Assembly: GCF_022809115.1 (NCBI RefSeq)
Contig: NZ_JALGBH010000002.1
Coordinates: forward strand, 933,543 to 997,542
Direction: 5' to 3'
Source of the DNA: Pedobacter montanisoli
GTDB lineage: Bacteria > Bacteroidota > Bacteroidia > Sphingobacteriales > Sphingobacteriaceae
Length of the DNA: 64,000 nt
How positions within the stretch are numbered: the stretch's first letter is position 1; each line of letters begins with the position of its first letter. The translations under genes were made by a program, and so were the position numbers. This document shows, in pieces, positions 54,651-62,446 of the stretch. The notes under the pieces are model-generated. The model was not told the DNA's origin. It saw only the letters and a list, made by a program, of their open reading frames with translations, and searched no databases.

Positions 54651-55663
54651 TGAACATCAAAAAAGAGCTTATACAACAAATCCATTCCATCATTGCTACC
54701 GCAAGCGATAGGGCTATCCGGTCTGTTGATACGGAGCGGGTGCTGATGTATTGGCAAATCGGGAAAGTCATATTTGAAGAAGAACAGGATGGTAAAGAAC
54801 GTGCAGATTATGGTAAATTTCTGATTAAATCAATCTCCGATGAGTTTCAGCCACAATTTGGAACTGGTTTTACGGTACGTCAATTAGAATTGAACAGACA
54901 ATTTTATCGTACTTTCCCAAATACGAACGCACTGCGTTCGCAATTCAACTGGACACATTACAGAACACTTGTCCGCATCGATAATCAGGAAAAAAGGGAG
55001 TTTTACATCGCAGAAGCGGAAAAAAACAATTGGACAGCAAGACAACTGGAACGGCAGATAAACAGCCAGTTGTACGAACGTTTGCTGATGAGCAATGACG
55101 TAGCCTCTGTTTTGGCAGTAGCCAGAGCGGAAAAACTGCCAACGGACGCCAAGGAAATCATCAAAGACCCCATGGTGTTGGAGTTTTTGGGGTTGAAGCG
55201 AGAATCTTCCTATTATGAAAAGGACTTGGAAAATGCAATCATTACACATCTACAGGATTTTATTCTGGAATTGGGTAACGGCTTTGCATTTGTGTCACGT
55301 CAAAAAAGAATACATATTGAGGGCGACGAATATTTTGTGGATTTGGTATTTTACAACCGTTTGTTGCAAAGCTTTGTTGTCATTGAAATAAAGACCCAAA
55401 AGCTTACTCATCAAGACATAGGACAGCTACAGATGTATGTAAACTATTATGACCGATACGAGAAACAATCATATGAAAACCCGACCATAGGCATTTTGCT
55501 CTGTACCGACAAAAATGATGCAATGGTGAAAATTACCTTACCGGAAAATAACAACACCATCATAGCCAGCAAATACCAACTCTACCTACCCTCAGAGCAA
55601 CAATTGATTGACGAGGTAAAAAAAGAAATTGAAAAACTGGACAATAAAGACATTGAACAATGA
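54650..55663 (+). CDS. DUF1016 (YhcG-type) PD-(D/E)xK nuclease
   Basis: The 337-residue protein (ATG 54650 overlaps the helicase TGA by one base) has the DUF1016 N-terminal domain: RAIRSVDTERVLMYWQIGKVIFEEEQ, RQFYRTFP, QFNWTHYRTLVRI. The C-terminal DUF1016 nuclease domain has D231 in YFVDLVFYNRLL, E246-x-K248 in VVIEIKTQKLTHQDIGQLQMYVNYY, and the trailing Gln/Tyr typical of PD-(D/E)xK enzymes. The active-site residues are intact. Such proteins turn up inside type I and related restriction loci; the exact job is unsettled. Confidence 0.9.
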   Translation: MNIKKELIQQIHSIIATASDRAIRSVDTERVLMYWQIGKVIFEEEQDGKERADYGKFLIKSISDEFQPQFGTGFTVRQLELNRQFYRTFPNTNALRSQFNWTHYRTLVRIDNQEKREFYIAEAEKNNWTARQLERQINSQLYERLLMSNDVASVLAVARAEKLPTDAKEIIKDPMVLEFLGLKRESSYYEKDLENAIITHLQDFILELGNGFAFVSRQKRIHIEGDEYFVDLVFYNRLLQSFVVIEIKTQKLTHQDIGQLQMYVNYYDRYEKQSYENPTIGILLCTDKNDAMVKITLPENNNTIIASKYQLYLPSEQQLIDEVKKEIEKLDNKDIEQ

Positions 55664-58600
55664 CAACATCAGAAATAAGACATATCCTTGAAAGCCCATA
55701 CGACAGAAAAGTTTGGAAAAACTTCCTACAAACTCAGTTTACCAACAACAAGCTGAATGCAGAAGATAGAACGATTGCTTTATCTGATAGGACCACCAGC
55801 AAGCAATGCCTCAGTTTAGGTAACTACGAAATTAACGAATATACCAAAATCGGTATTTTCGAGATTGAACTCAATGAAAAAGTAAACCTTTCCCGTAATC
55901 GTGTAGCATTACGAAACCTATTGAAAGATATTACCAAGCAGGTAGCGGGTGCAATGGTGGTATTTGTGCAAGGAGACAAATGGCGTTTCAGTTATATCAG
56001 CAAGCGTAAAGTCAAGAATAAAGAAACCAATACTATTGAGGATAAAGAAACTGCCCCAAAGCGTTACACCTATTTGTTTGGTAAAGGCGAAAAAGCATTA
56101 ACTGCAGCACAGCGTTTTGACAAACTTATACAAAAGCAAAAAGACAATTTGTTTGACTTACTCTCATTAGACGATTTTGAAGATGCGTTTTCAGTTGAAA
56201 AGTTGAGCAAAGAATTCTTTAAAAGTTACAAAGAAATTTATGAACATTTTGTTGAGTTTATTACAGGCAAACGCTATGTAAAAAAGGGCAGCAAATGGAC
56301 GGAGATACAAATACATGAAGCGCATTTTCAACTACGCAACTATTTTGATAACGACAGTAAACAAGCCCGAGATTTTGTAAAACGAATGTTGGGGCGCATT
56401 GTGTTCTTGTATTTCATACAAAAGAAAGGTTGGTTAGCCGTTCCAAAAGGAAAAAAATGGGACGAAGGAAATCCCGAATATTTGTTTGAATTGTTTAAAA
56501 ATGCCAAATACAAAGAAAGTTTTTACAGCGATTATTTAGTGCCTTTGTTTTTTGAAACGTTGAATAATCCGAATGTTCAGAAAGAAAACAACGAATTACG
56601 GTTTCCGTATTTGAATGGTGGTTTGTTTGATAAAACACAAGATTACAAATACGACAAACTTGCTTTGCCCTCTGAAATTTTTGAAAAACTGTTTAGCACT
56701 TTCAATAATTACAACTTTACCATTTACGAAGATGCCCCCGATGAACACACCATAGCGGTTGATCCCGAAATGTTAGGGCATATTTTTGAAAATCTCTTGG
56801 AAGATAACAAAGACAAAGGTGCTTTCTACACACCCAAAGAGATTGTGCATTATATGTGCAAGGAAAGTTTGAAGACATATTTGTTAGCACAAGACGAAAA
56901 ACTGTTTGCCGATGAATTGGCAAAAACAAGTTTAGAAAAAATTATCCAGCAGCAGGAGTTAAATGAAGATGAAAAAGCATTTGCCGAGAAAAACGCCTAT
57001 AGAATAATTGACGCGTTAGAAAAAGTAAAAATTTGCGACCCTGCCATTGGTTCGGGTGCCTTTCCTATGGGATTGTTACAGGAAATTTTTAATGCACAGA
57101 TTTATTTGCAGGAACTTAAAGGTTTTAAGAAAGCCAAATCCGATGCCGACATAAAAAAACACATTATTGAAGAAAGCATTTACGGTGTGGACGTTGATGC
57201 AGGTGCGGTGGACATTGCACGTTTGCGTTTTTGGTTGAGCTTGGTGGTTGATGAAGAAGTGCCACAGCCTTTGCCAAATTTGGCATTCAAAATCGTGTGC
57301 GCTAATACGCTAATTCCACTAAGTACAGACAAAAGTAATCAATATCAAATTGCAGGAGCAACTGACATTATCAAAGAAATAGAAAAAGTACGCCACAACT
57401 ATTTCGATAGTAGTAAGGAAGAGAAAAAAGATTTGGAACGCCAATTTAAAAACCTGCAAAACAAACTGTGGAATACTGCGAAAGATTGGGTGATAAGTAA
57501 AGATGCTGATTTGTATCAACGCCTGTTGGAATTTAACCCTTTTGAAGACAAAAGTTGTAGTTGGTTTGATCCTTGGTGGATGTTTGGCGTAAAAGACGGC
57601 TTTGATATTGTGATAGGAAATCCACCTTATTTGAGAATACAAGGCATTAGAGATTCAAATCCAAAATTAGCTGATGCACTTACAAAGATTTACAAATCTG
57701 CAAGTGGTTCATTCGATTTATATGTTGTGTTTGTAGAAAGAGCATTACAAATCGTAAAAGCCAATGGAGTTGTAAATTTCATAATGCCAACGAAATGGAC
57801 AAATGCAGCATTTGGGAAAGGATTACGACAAATTCTTTCTGATAAAAATGCGGCAAATAAAATAATCTACTTCGGAGCATATCAGGTGTTCGATGCTTCC
57901 ACTTACACAGGAATACAATTTTTTAAAGCAAATTCAGATGAATTATCATATTACGAGTTGGATAGAGATTTGAAATCTAACGATGAACTATCGGATTATC
58001 TTCAATCACTAACACCAATAAGCGGAACATTTATAGCTAATAGCAAACTAACGAGCGATATTTGGACACTCACAGCAGGCGGAACTTCCAAAATCATTGA
58101 TAAATTGAATTTACAGCCAAGAAGAATAAGTGATATTTTTGAAAAGATTTTTCAGGGCTTGGCCACAAGCAAAGATGATGTTTATTTTTTATATGATTGT
58201 GTTGACGAGGGTGATGATATAATTGGTTTTTCAAAACAGTTAAATAAATCCATTAAAATTGAAAGGGGATTTGTAAAACCATTATTGAAGGGCGAAGATG
58301 TTCACAGATACGACAATATAACTTCCAATCGTGTAGTAGTTTTTCCTTATAAATTGGAAAATGGCAATGCAGAACTGTACAAAGAAGATGAAATCAAAAA
58401 TCAATTTCCATTGGCTTATGCTTATCTCAAAGAGTGTGAATCCATTCTGCGTGATAGAGAAAAAGGCAGGTTTAATATTGACGACGAATGGTTTCAGTTT
58501 GGAAGAAAACAAGGGATTAATTTCGCCGAAAAAGAAAAGCTCGTTGCCCCTGAAATATCTCTAGGCGGAAACTTTGCCTATGACAAAAACGGTCGTTTTT

Positions 58601-58953
58601 ATTCTACAACAAAAGTGTATGGATATATTAAGAAAGATGGTGTAAAAGAAAGCTATCTTTTTTGGTTGGGCTTATTCAATTCAAAATTGTTTTGGTACTT
58701 CATACAACAAACAGGTTATGTATTAAGAGGTGGATATTTTACTTTCAAAACAAATTACATTTTGCCTTTTCCTGTTCCAAAAATAATTCCGACAGAAACA
58801 ATATCTGCTGTTGAGGAATTAGTGAAAAAGATACTTAAAAAAAAGGAAAATTCATACCGTAAAAATATACTCAACGAAGAAAAAGAAATAGACAACTTTA
58901 TATACAAGTTATATGATTTGAAAACAGATGAAATAAGCGAAATCGAAAGATAA
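55660..58953 (+). CDS. Eco57I-type adenine methylase with switchable specificity domain
   Basis: The 1,097-residue protein starts four bases inside the nuclease gene (ATGA). An N-terminal ~370-residue region of unsure fold (GIFEIELNEKVNLSRNRVALRNLL) precedes the N6-adenine methylase core: SAM motif I DPAIGSGAFP (Asp460 onward) and catalytic NPPY (Asn654). A TaqI-like C-terminal specificity domain runs from about 840 to the end (GEDVHRYDNITSNRVVVFP, KLVAPEISLGGNFAYDKNGRFYS). DNA encoding residues 974-982 is a perfect 26-bp inverted match to the reversed cassette downstream. Type IIG, type ISP and BREX PglX enzymes share this core. No clear PD-(D/E)xK is visible in this chain, so cutting may rely on the DUF1016 neighbour. 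Confidence 0.9.
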   Translation: MTTSEIRHILESPYDRKVWKNFLQTQFTNNKLNAEDRTIALSDRTTSKQCLSLGNYEINEYTKIGIFEIELNEKVNLSRNRVALRNLLKDITKQVAGAMVVFVQGDKWRFSYISKRKVKNKETNTIEDKETAPKRYTYLFGKGEKALTAAQRFDKLIQKQKDNLFDLLSLDDFEDAFSVEKLSKEFFKSYKEIYEHFVEFITGKRYVKKGSKWTEIQIHEAHFQLRNYFDNDSKQARDFVKRMLGRIVFLYFIQKKGWLAVPKGKKWDEGNPEYLFELFKNAKYKESFYSDYLVPLFFETLNNPNVQKENNELRFPYLNGGLFDKTQDYKYDKLALPSEIFEKLFSTFNNYNFTIYEDAPDEHTIAVDPEMLGHIFENLLEDNKDKGAFYTPKEIVHYMCKESLKTYLLAQDEKLFADELAKTSLEKIIQQQELNEDEKAFAEKNAYRIIDALEKVKICDPAIGSGAFPMGLLQEIFNAQIYLQELKGFKKAKSDADIKKHIIEESIYGVDVDAGAVDIARLRFWLSLVVDEEVPQPLPNLAFKIVCANTLIPLSTDKSNQYQIAGATDIIKEIEKVRHNYFDSSKEEKKDLERQFKNLQNKLWNTAKDWVISKDADLYQRLLEFNPFEDKSCSWFDPWWMFGVKDGFDIVIGNPPYLRIQGIRDSNPKLADALTKIYKSASGSFDLYVVFVERALQIVKANGVVNFIMPTKWTNAAFGKGLRQILSDKNAANKIIYFGAYQVFDASTYTGIQFFKANSDELSYYELDRDLKSNDELSDYLQSLTPISGTFIANSKLTSDIWTLTAGGTSKIIDKLNLQPRRISDIFEKIFQGLATSKDDVYFLYDCVDEGDDIIGFSKQLNKSIKIERGFVKPLLKGEDVHRYDNITSNRVVVFPYKLENGNAELYKEDEIKNQFPLAYAYLKECESILRDREKGRFNIDDEWFQFGRKQGINFAEKEKLVAPEISLGGNFAYDKNGRFYSTTKVYGYIKKDGVKESYLFWLGLFNSKLFWYFIQQTGYVLRGGYFTFKTNYILPFPVPKIIPTETISAVEELVKKILKKKENSYRKNILNEEKEIDNFIYKLYDLKTDEISEIER
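58466..58472. other. Left outer homology junction of the invertible segment
   Basis: GCAGGTT with a preceding A5 tract in the methylase gene is mirrored at 59465-59471 in the opposite orientation. It is the leftmost point at which the methylase and the reversed cassette are homologous and in the same codon phase; upstream of the mirror copy the cassette frame hits a TAA. It could be an old recombination boundary. Confidence 0.45.
58579..58604. other. Candidate invertase crossover site, left copy
   Basis: A 26-base segment from TATGACAAAAACG to TTTTTATTC, with the dyad core AAAAACG-GT-CGTTTTT, is exactly repeated in inverted orientation at 59333-59358. The dyad around a central dinucleotide is the layout of serine-invertase sites. 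It is in frame as YDKNGRFY in both copies. Confidence 0.7.
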
Positions 58954-59332
58954 ACCTCATACATCTATCTGTAACAAAGCATTTTAAACTTTTTGTATAA
59001 ATTCTACTTCTGCTGTCGTGAGATTATACAAATCGTAAACGATATCATTTATTTTTTCCTCAAATTTCTTTGTGTTTGCATTTTTATCTTTTGTCTTTTC
59101 AGCTAAAATTTCATCTACTAATTTTTCTAACATAAGAGCTGTTTTTTGTGGGATTTCAGGCATTGGAAATGGCTTTGTATAATGTGGCATAAATCTGAAA
59201 TATCCATTTGCTAAAACAGTTCCTGTATTCACTAAATACCACCAAAACAACTGCGAATTTAAAATTGCTAAGAGCGATTTGTAACTATCGGTAACACCTT
59301 CTCTTTTTATGTATCCGTAAATTGTAGTAGAT

Positions 59333-59358
59333 GAATAAAAACGACCGTTTTTGTCATA
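59333..59358. other. Candidate invertase crossover site, right copy
   Basis: This is the exact reverse complement of 58579-58604. Inversion between the two would flip about 780 bp and join methylase residue ~982 in frame to the alternative C terminus. Confidence 0.7.
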
Positions 59359-59464
59359 AGAGAAATTGCCACCCATCGAAATTTCGGGAGCAACTAATTT
59401 TTCGTTTGCAAATAGCGTAAGATTTTTGGGATAAATGTATCTATACCAAAATGTGTCATTTTTT

Positions 59465-59471
59465 AACCTGC
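59465..59471. other. Right outer homology junction of the invertible segment
   Basis: AACCTGC on the + strand is the mirror of GCAGGTT at 58466-58472; the flanking A5 tract is mirrored too. It marks where homology between the reversed cassette and the methylase begins. An exchange here would also keep the frame. Confidence 0.45.
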
Positions 59472-59541
59472 GTTTTTATTCGACAATTTTTAGTTTAAAT
59501 TGTACAGTATCATTTAGTATTAATTTAAATAAGTAAAATTT

Positions 59542-60153
59542 ATGATTTACGGTTATATCCGCGTGAGCACAGACAAACAAACAGTAGAAAATCAACGTTA
59601 CGAAATCAACCATTTTTGTGAAAAACAAGAGATATTGGTCAATAAATGGATAGAGGAAACAATTTCAGGAGCCAAAAATGTGGAAGACAGAAAACTCGGA
59701 AAATTACTCAAGAAAATGAAAAAGGGTGATATTCTGATTTGCTCTGAACTTTCACGACTCGGTAGAAATCTCCTTATGATTATGGGAATTCTAAACGAAT
59801 GTATGAATCGTGATATTCAAGTCTGGACAATTAAGGATAACTACCGTTTGGGAAGTGACATCAATTCTAAAGTGCTTGCATTTGCTTTTGGATTATCCGC
59901 TGAAATTGAAAGAAATCTAATATCACAGCGTACTAAGGAAGCCTTAGCTCGTAAACGAGCAGAAGGAATTGTTTTAGGTCGTCCTATTGGGAGTAAGTCT
60001 TCTAAAACAAAACTAACGGGGCAAGAAAAAAAGATACAAGAACTGTTAGATAAAAATGTATCTTACTCAGCCATTGGAAGAATTTTGGGAGTACATAGGC
60101 TTACTGTTTCTGCTTTTGTAAAAGCAGAAAAACCACCAATAGCGAGTTTGTGA
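59542..60153 (+). CDS. Mpi-type serine DNA invertase
   Basis: The 203-residue small serine recombinase begins MIYGYIRVSTDKQT with the catalytic Ser9 and has ELSRLGRNLLMIM, DNYRLGSDINSKVLAFAFGLSAEIERNLISQRTKEALARKRAEG, then a C-terminal HTH (SYSAIGRILGVHRLTVSAFVK). The start closely matches the Mpi invertases that flip promoter segments in Bacteroides. It is adjacent to the reversed specificity cassette and begins about 60 bases beyond the cassette edge. This position makes it the likely enzyme for inversion of the methylase 3' end. It is not obviously part of a transposon. Confidence 0.93.
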   Translation: MIYGYIRVSTDKQTVENQRYEINHFCEKQEILVNKWIEETISGAKNVEDRKLGKLLKKMKKGDILICSELSRLGRNLLMIMGILNECMNRDIQVWTIKDNYRLGSDINSKVLAFAFGLSAEIERNLISQRTKEALARKRAEGIVLGRPIGSKSSKTKLTGQEKKIQELLDKNVSYSAIGRILGVHRLTVSAFVKAEKPPIASL

Positions 60154-60767
60154 AGAAATCCACTTGACAAAAATGAACCGGAACAATACCCAGTTCAATA
60201 TAAATACCTAATACCATTGGCTGTGCAAGACGTGTTGGAGAAATCATGAAGTATCTTGGGGAAAATGAACGTCCAAAAGAATCCTATGCTTTCTATTGTA
60301 AGATTTTCAGTTATTTAATATGTCTAAAAACGTCAAAAGCGGTATCAAGTTCCTGTAAAAATGATCAAGATGAATGCAAAAAGACTTTTAGAATTGATAC
60401 TTAACGGGTGAAAAGAACCTGTAATGATTATTGTATAGACTTGATTGAAATACCGAACAATATGCAGAAAAGCATGAATTGTCATGGCTGTTTGAAGCGG
60501 ATAAACTTAACCCTGTAACGGTCATAAATTTTGCATTTCCTTACGAGCTTGGAGATTTCCTCATGAGAAGAATTTCATGGCAAAAGAATATTTTTATGGC
60601 TAGATCAGTATCTGCAAAAGGACGATTTGGATCTTTTATTATTCCCTAATACGCAGAGTGATGATTTAAATCTAATTCTTGTATGGAGAGATTATATTCA
60701 AGAAATTTTTGCACTAACCGAAGATATTCCTCTTTCGTGTTCCCGTACGAGTGAATATCTTTTTTAA
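60154..60767 (+). pseudogene. Decayed coding remnants, at least two broken frames
   Basis: No intact gene is present, but clear protein-like stretches alternate frame. One reads GCARRVGEIMKYLGENERPKESYAFYCKIF and breaks, and another frame continues KRQKRYQVPVKMIKMNAKRLLELILNG. From about 60449, NTEQYAEKHELSWLFEADKLNPV continues to GDFLMRRIS, then shifts to QYLQKDDLDLLLFPN and LILVWRDYIQEIF, ending in TAA at 60765-60767. Frameshifts rather than stops separate the pieces. I do not recognise the families. The pattern suggests eroded accessory genes behind the invertase. Confidence 0.5.
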
Positions 60768-60797
60768 ATCTCTCTGTATCAACTGACACAGAGAGAT
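60768..60797. terminator. Strong hairpin after the remnants
   Basis: ATCTCTCTGT (60768-60777) pairs perfectly with ACAGAGAGAT (60788-60797) around a 10-base loop, followed on the + strand by a T-rich stretch. It lies just beyond the leftward lipoprotein stop at 60803 and may serve both sides. Confidence 0.75.
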
Positions 60798-60802
60798 GAG
60801 TT

Positions 60803-61816
60803 TTATTTTACAAAAACAGCATTTGCCATTCCATAATTTGCCAAGATACGTGCAGCACCATTTTTCCATAAAACGGCTTTTTCTCCGTTTCTTCCTGCCA
60901 CATAAACATCATTACCTACAGCATATACGGAGCTAGCAATAGAACCTTCATTCTTATTATTAAGCGTCATCAAACTTCCATTTTTCCATAATTTAGCATT
61001 ATACTGATCATCGTTGCCATATTCATTACCCGTTACATATACATCATTACCCGATACACATACTGAATTGGCATAAACATCGGTACTGCCATCTGTAAGA
61101 TTGGTTACATTCCCATTTTTCCAAAGTTTGGCTATAGCATTTGCTCCTGTACGTTCATAACCCGCTACATATACATTGCCAGCTGCCACATATACAGAAA
61201 TAGCCTCTGTTCCAAATGGAAGCACAGTTGCATTTCCATTTTTCCATAATCTGGCTACATATTTATTACCAACGTATTCAGATCCTGTCACATATACATC
61301 TGCGCCCGCTACAAAAACAGAATAAGCCTGAGCCTGGCTACTTCCATCGCTAAGGTTAATCGCAGTTCCATTTTTCCACAGTTTAGCTATATATTTTTTG
61401 CCGTTAAATTCATAACCTGTAACATACACATTGCCATCTGCAACAAATACAGAAGATGCTTCAGCAAAGTTATTTACATCACTAAGGTTTGTAGCATTTC
61501 CGTTTTTCCATAATTTGGCTACAAGTTTATTGCCTACATACTCGGCACCTGCCACGTACACATCGTTACCTGCTACATACACAGCATTTGCAACAGCTTC
61601 ATTACGTCCGTCGGTAAGGTTAGTTACCTTTTCATCATTCCAAATTTTGAGCGGTTCTTTTAATCCATCATATTCACTACCTACCACATATACACTTGTT
61701 TTAACAGGCTCTGGGCTATCATTACCTCGTTTAGAACAAGAAAGTACATTCAACATAGTTATACCCAACATCATCAAAGTAATCGAGTATTTCGCTTTTC
61801 TAATTTTTGTCTTCAT
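60803..61816 (-). CDS. Seven-repeat propeller-like lipoprotein
   Basis: The 337-residue lipoprotein (signal MLGITMLNVLSC) consists of seven ~42-residue repeats, each of the form VYVxGxEYxGNKxxAKLWKNG, T-x-L-x-DG, then A-x-SVxVAGxD. Together they look like a beta-propeller. The first (KIWNDEKVTNLTDG) and last (EKAVLWKNGAARIL) are the most divergent. The 'WKNG' repeat type occurs in Bacteroidota surface lipoproteins of unknown function. It is the last of a three-gene leftward operon. Confidence 0.82.
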   Translation of the reverse strand: MKTKIRKAKYSITLMMLGITMLNVLSCSKRGNDSPEPVKTSVYVVGSEYDGLKEPLKIWNDEKVTNLTDGRNEAVANAVYVAGNDVYVAGAEYVGNKLVAKLWKNGNATNLSDVNNFAEASSVFVADGNVYVTGYEFNGKKYIAKLWKNGTAINLSDGSSQAQAYSVFVAGADVYVTGSEYVGNKYVARLWKNGNATVLPFGTEAISVYVAAGNVYVAGYERTGANAIAKLWKNGNVTNLTDGSTDVYANSVCVSGNDVYVTGNEYGNDDQYNAKLWKNGSLMTLNNKNEGSIASSVYAVGNDVYVAGRNGEKAVLWKNGAARILANYGMANAVFVK

Positions 61817-61840
61817 TTATATATTTATTTGTGTTTCAAT

Positions 61841-62446
61841 TCATTTTCCTGCAAGGATATTTTTTTCTGCTTCTTCAGCAACTGCTGCCCTATGCAGAAT
61901 TATCGCTCCTGAGTTTTGGTCAAATGACAATTCTAACCAGGCATAATGTTTTTTCTCATTTTTTTTAATGGCAAATGCCAAATATTGATGTGAAGCTTCT
62001 TTCCATTTGCCTCTCCAGAAATCATTACCCGACATGGTTATAACCTTTTCTATTAATAAAAGATGGCTTGCATTATACCAATTGTGATTGATATAGGATT
62101 TTTCTCCAATCACATCTCCTGTATTTAACAATGGTGTTTCTTCATTACCATCTACTGGCGAATAGGTAAAAAATTCTCCTATAAAAAAATAGCTTCTACA
62201 ATCTATTTTTTCAAAAGGATTTCCGATCAGATCGGTATTGATCACAAAATCTCTTATGCCATCACCATCCACATCGCAGGCATAACTTTTATTGAAGGGT
62301 ACCTGTACATCACCTAGGGTTTTATATTTTATTTTACTGGTATATGTTGGCGGTAAGAGATCTTTTCTTTCAAAATCAAACGACTTACGACACGCAACTG
62401 ATAGCAATGCAAACAGGACTGCCACTAAAAAGTATCTGTTCATCAT
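61841..62446 (-). CDS. Predicted lipoprotein, function unknown
   Basis: The 201-residue protein has a lipoprotein signal (VLFALLSVACRKS) and a mixed alpha/beta body with acidic calcium-like stretches (YACDVDGDGIRDFVINTD) and CRSYFFIG. No named family is recognised. It starts with two ATGs, and the first overlaps the stop of the S41 peptidase by one base, so the two are translationally coupled. Confidence 0.75.
   Translation of the reverse strand: MMNRYFLVAVLFALLSVACRKSFDFERKDLLPPTYTSKIKYKTLGDVQVPFNKSYACDVDGDGIRDFVINTDLIGNPFEKIDCRSYFFIGEFFTYSPVDGNEETPLLNTGDVIGEKSYINHNWYNASHLLLIEKVITMSGNDFWRGKWKEASHQYLAFAIKKNEKKHYAWLELSFDQNSGAIILHRAAVAEEAEKNILAGK

Larger units (their letters stand above)
58984..59475 (-). 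pseudogene. Reversed, headless alternative specificity cassette
   Basis: This open frame (stop TAA 58984-58986; open upstream to a TAA at 59476-59478) encodes about 163 residues starting RRLKNDTFWYRYIYPKNL and containing EKLVAPEISMGGNFSYDKNGRFYSSTTIYGYIKREGV. It aligns along its full length with the last ~163 residues of the methylase but has no methylase domain and no proper start. The ATG at 59376 is internal to the homology. Protein similarity is clear, yet DNA around the 26-bp core differs at about one base in three by my count, so it is a diverged alternative, not a recent copy. I read it as a silent partner for inversion. Confidence 0.85.

Noticed and set aside
58984..59376. 130-residue protein starting at ATG 59376 as an independent gene
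   Set aside because: Homology to the methylase continues upstream of this ATG to 59475, so the ATG is internal to a headless cassette.
50052..60153. Assignment as DISARM or BREX
   Set aside because: The DUF1998 (DrmB), PglZ, BrxC and BrxL hallmarks are missing; only helicase, PLD and methylase parts are shared.
49738..60800. tRNA-Ser-integrated island with an att duplication
   Set aside because: No second copy of the tRNA 3' end and no tyrosine integrase was found to the right; the only recombinase is a serine invertase.
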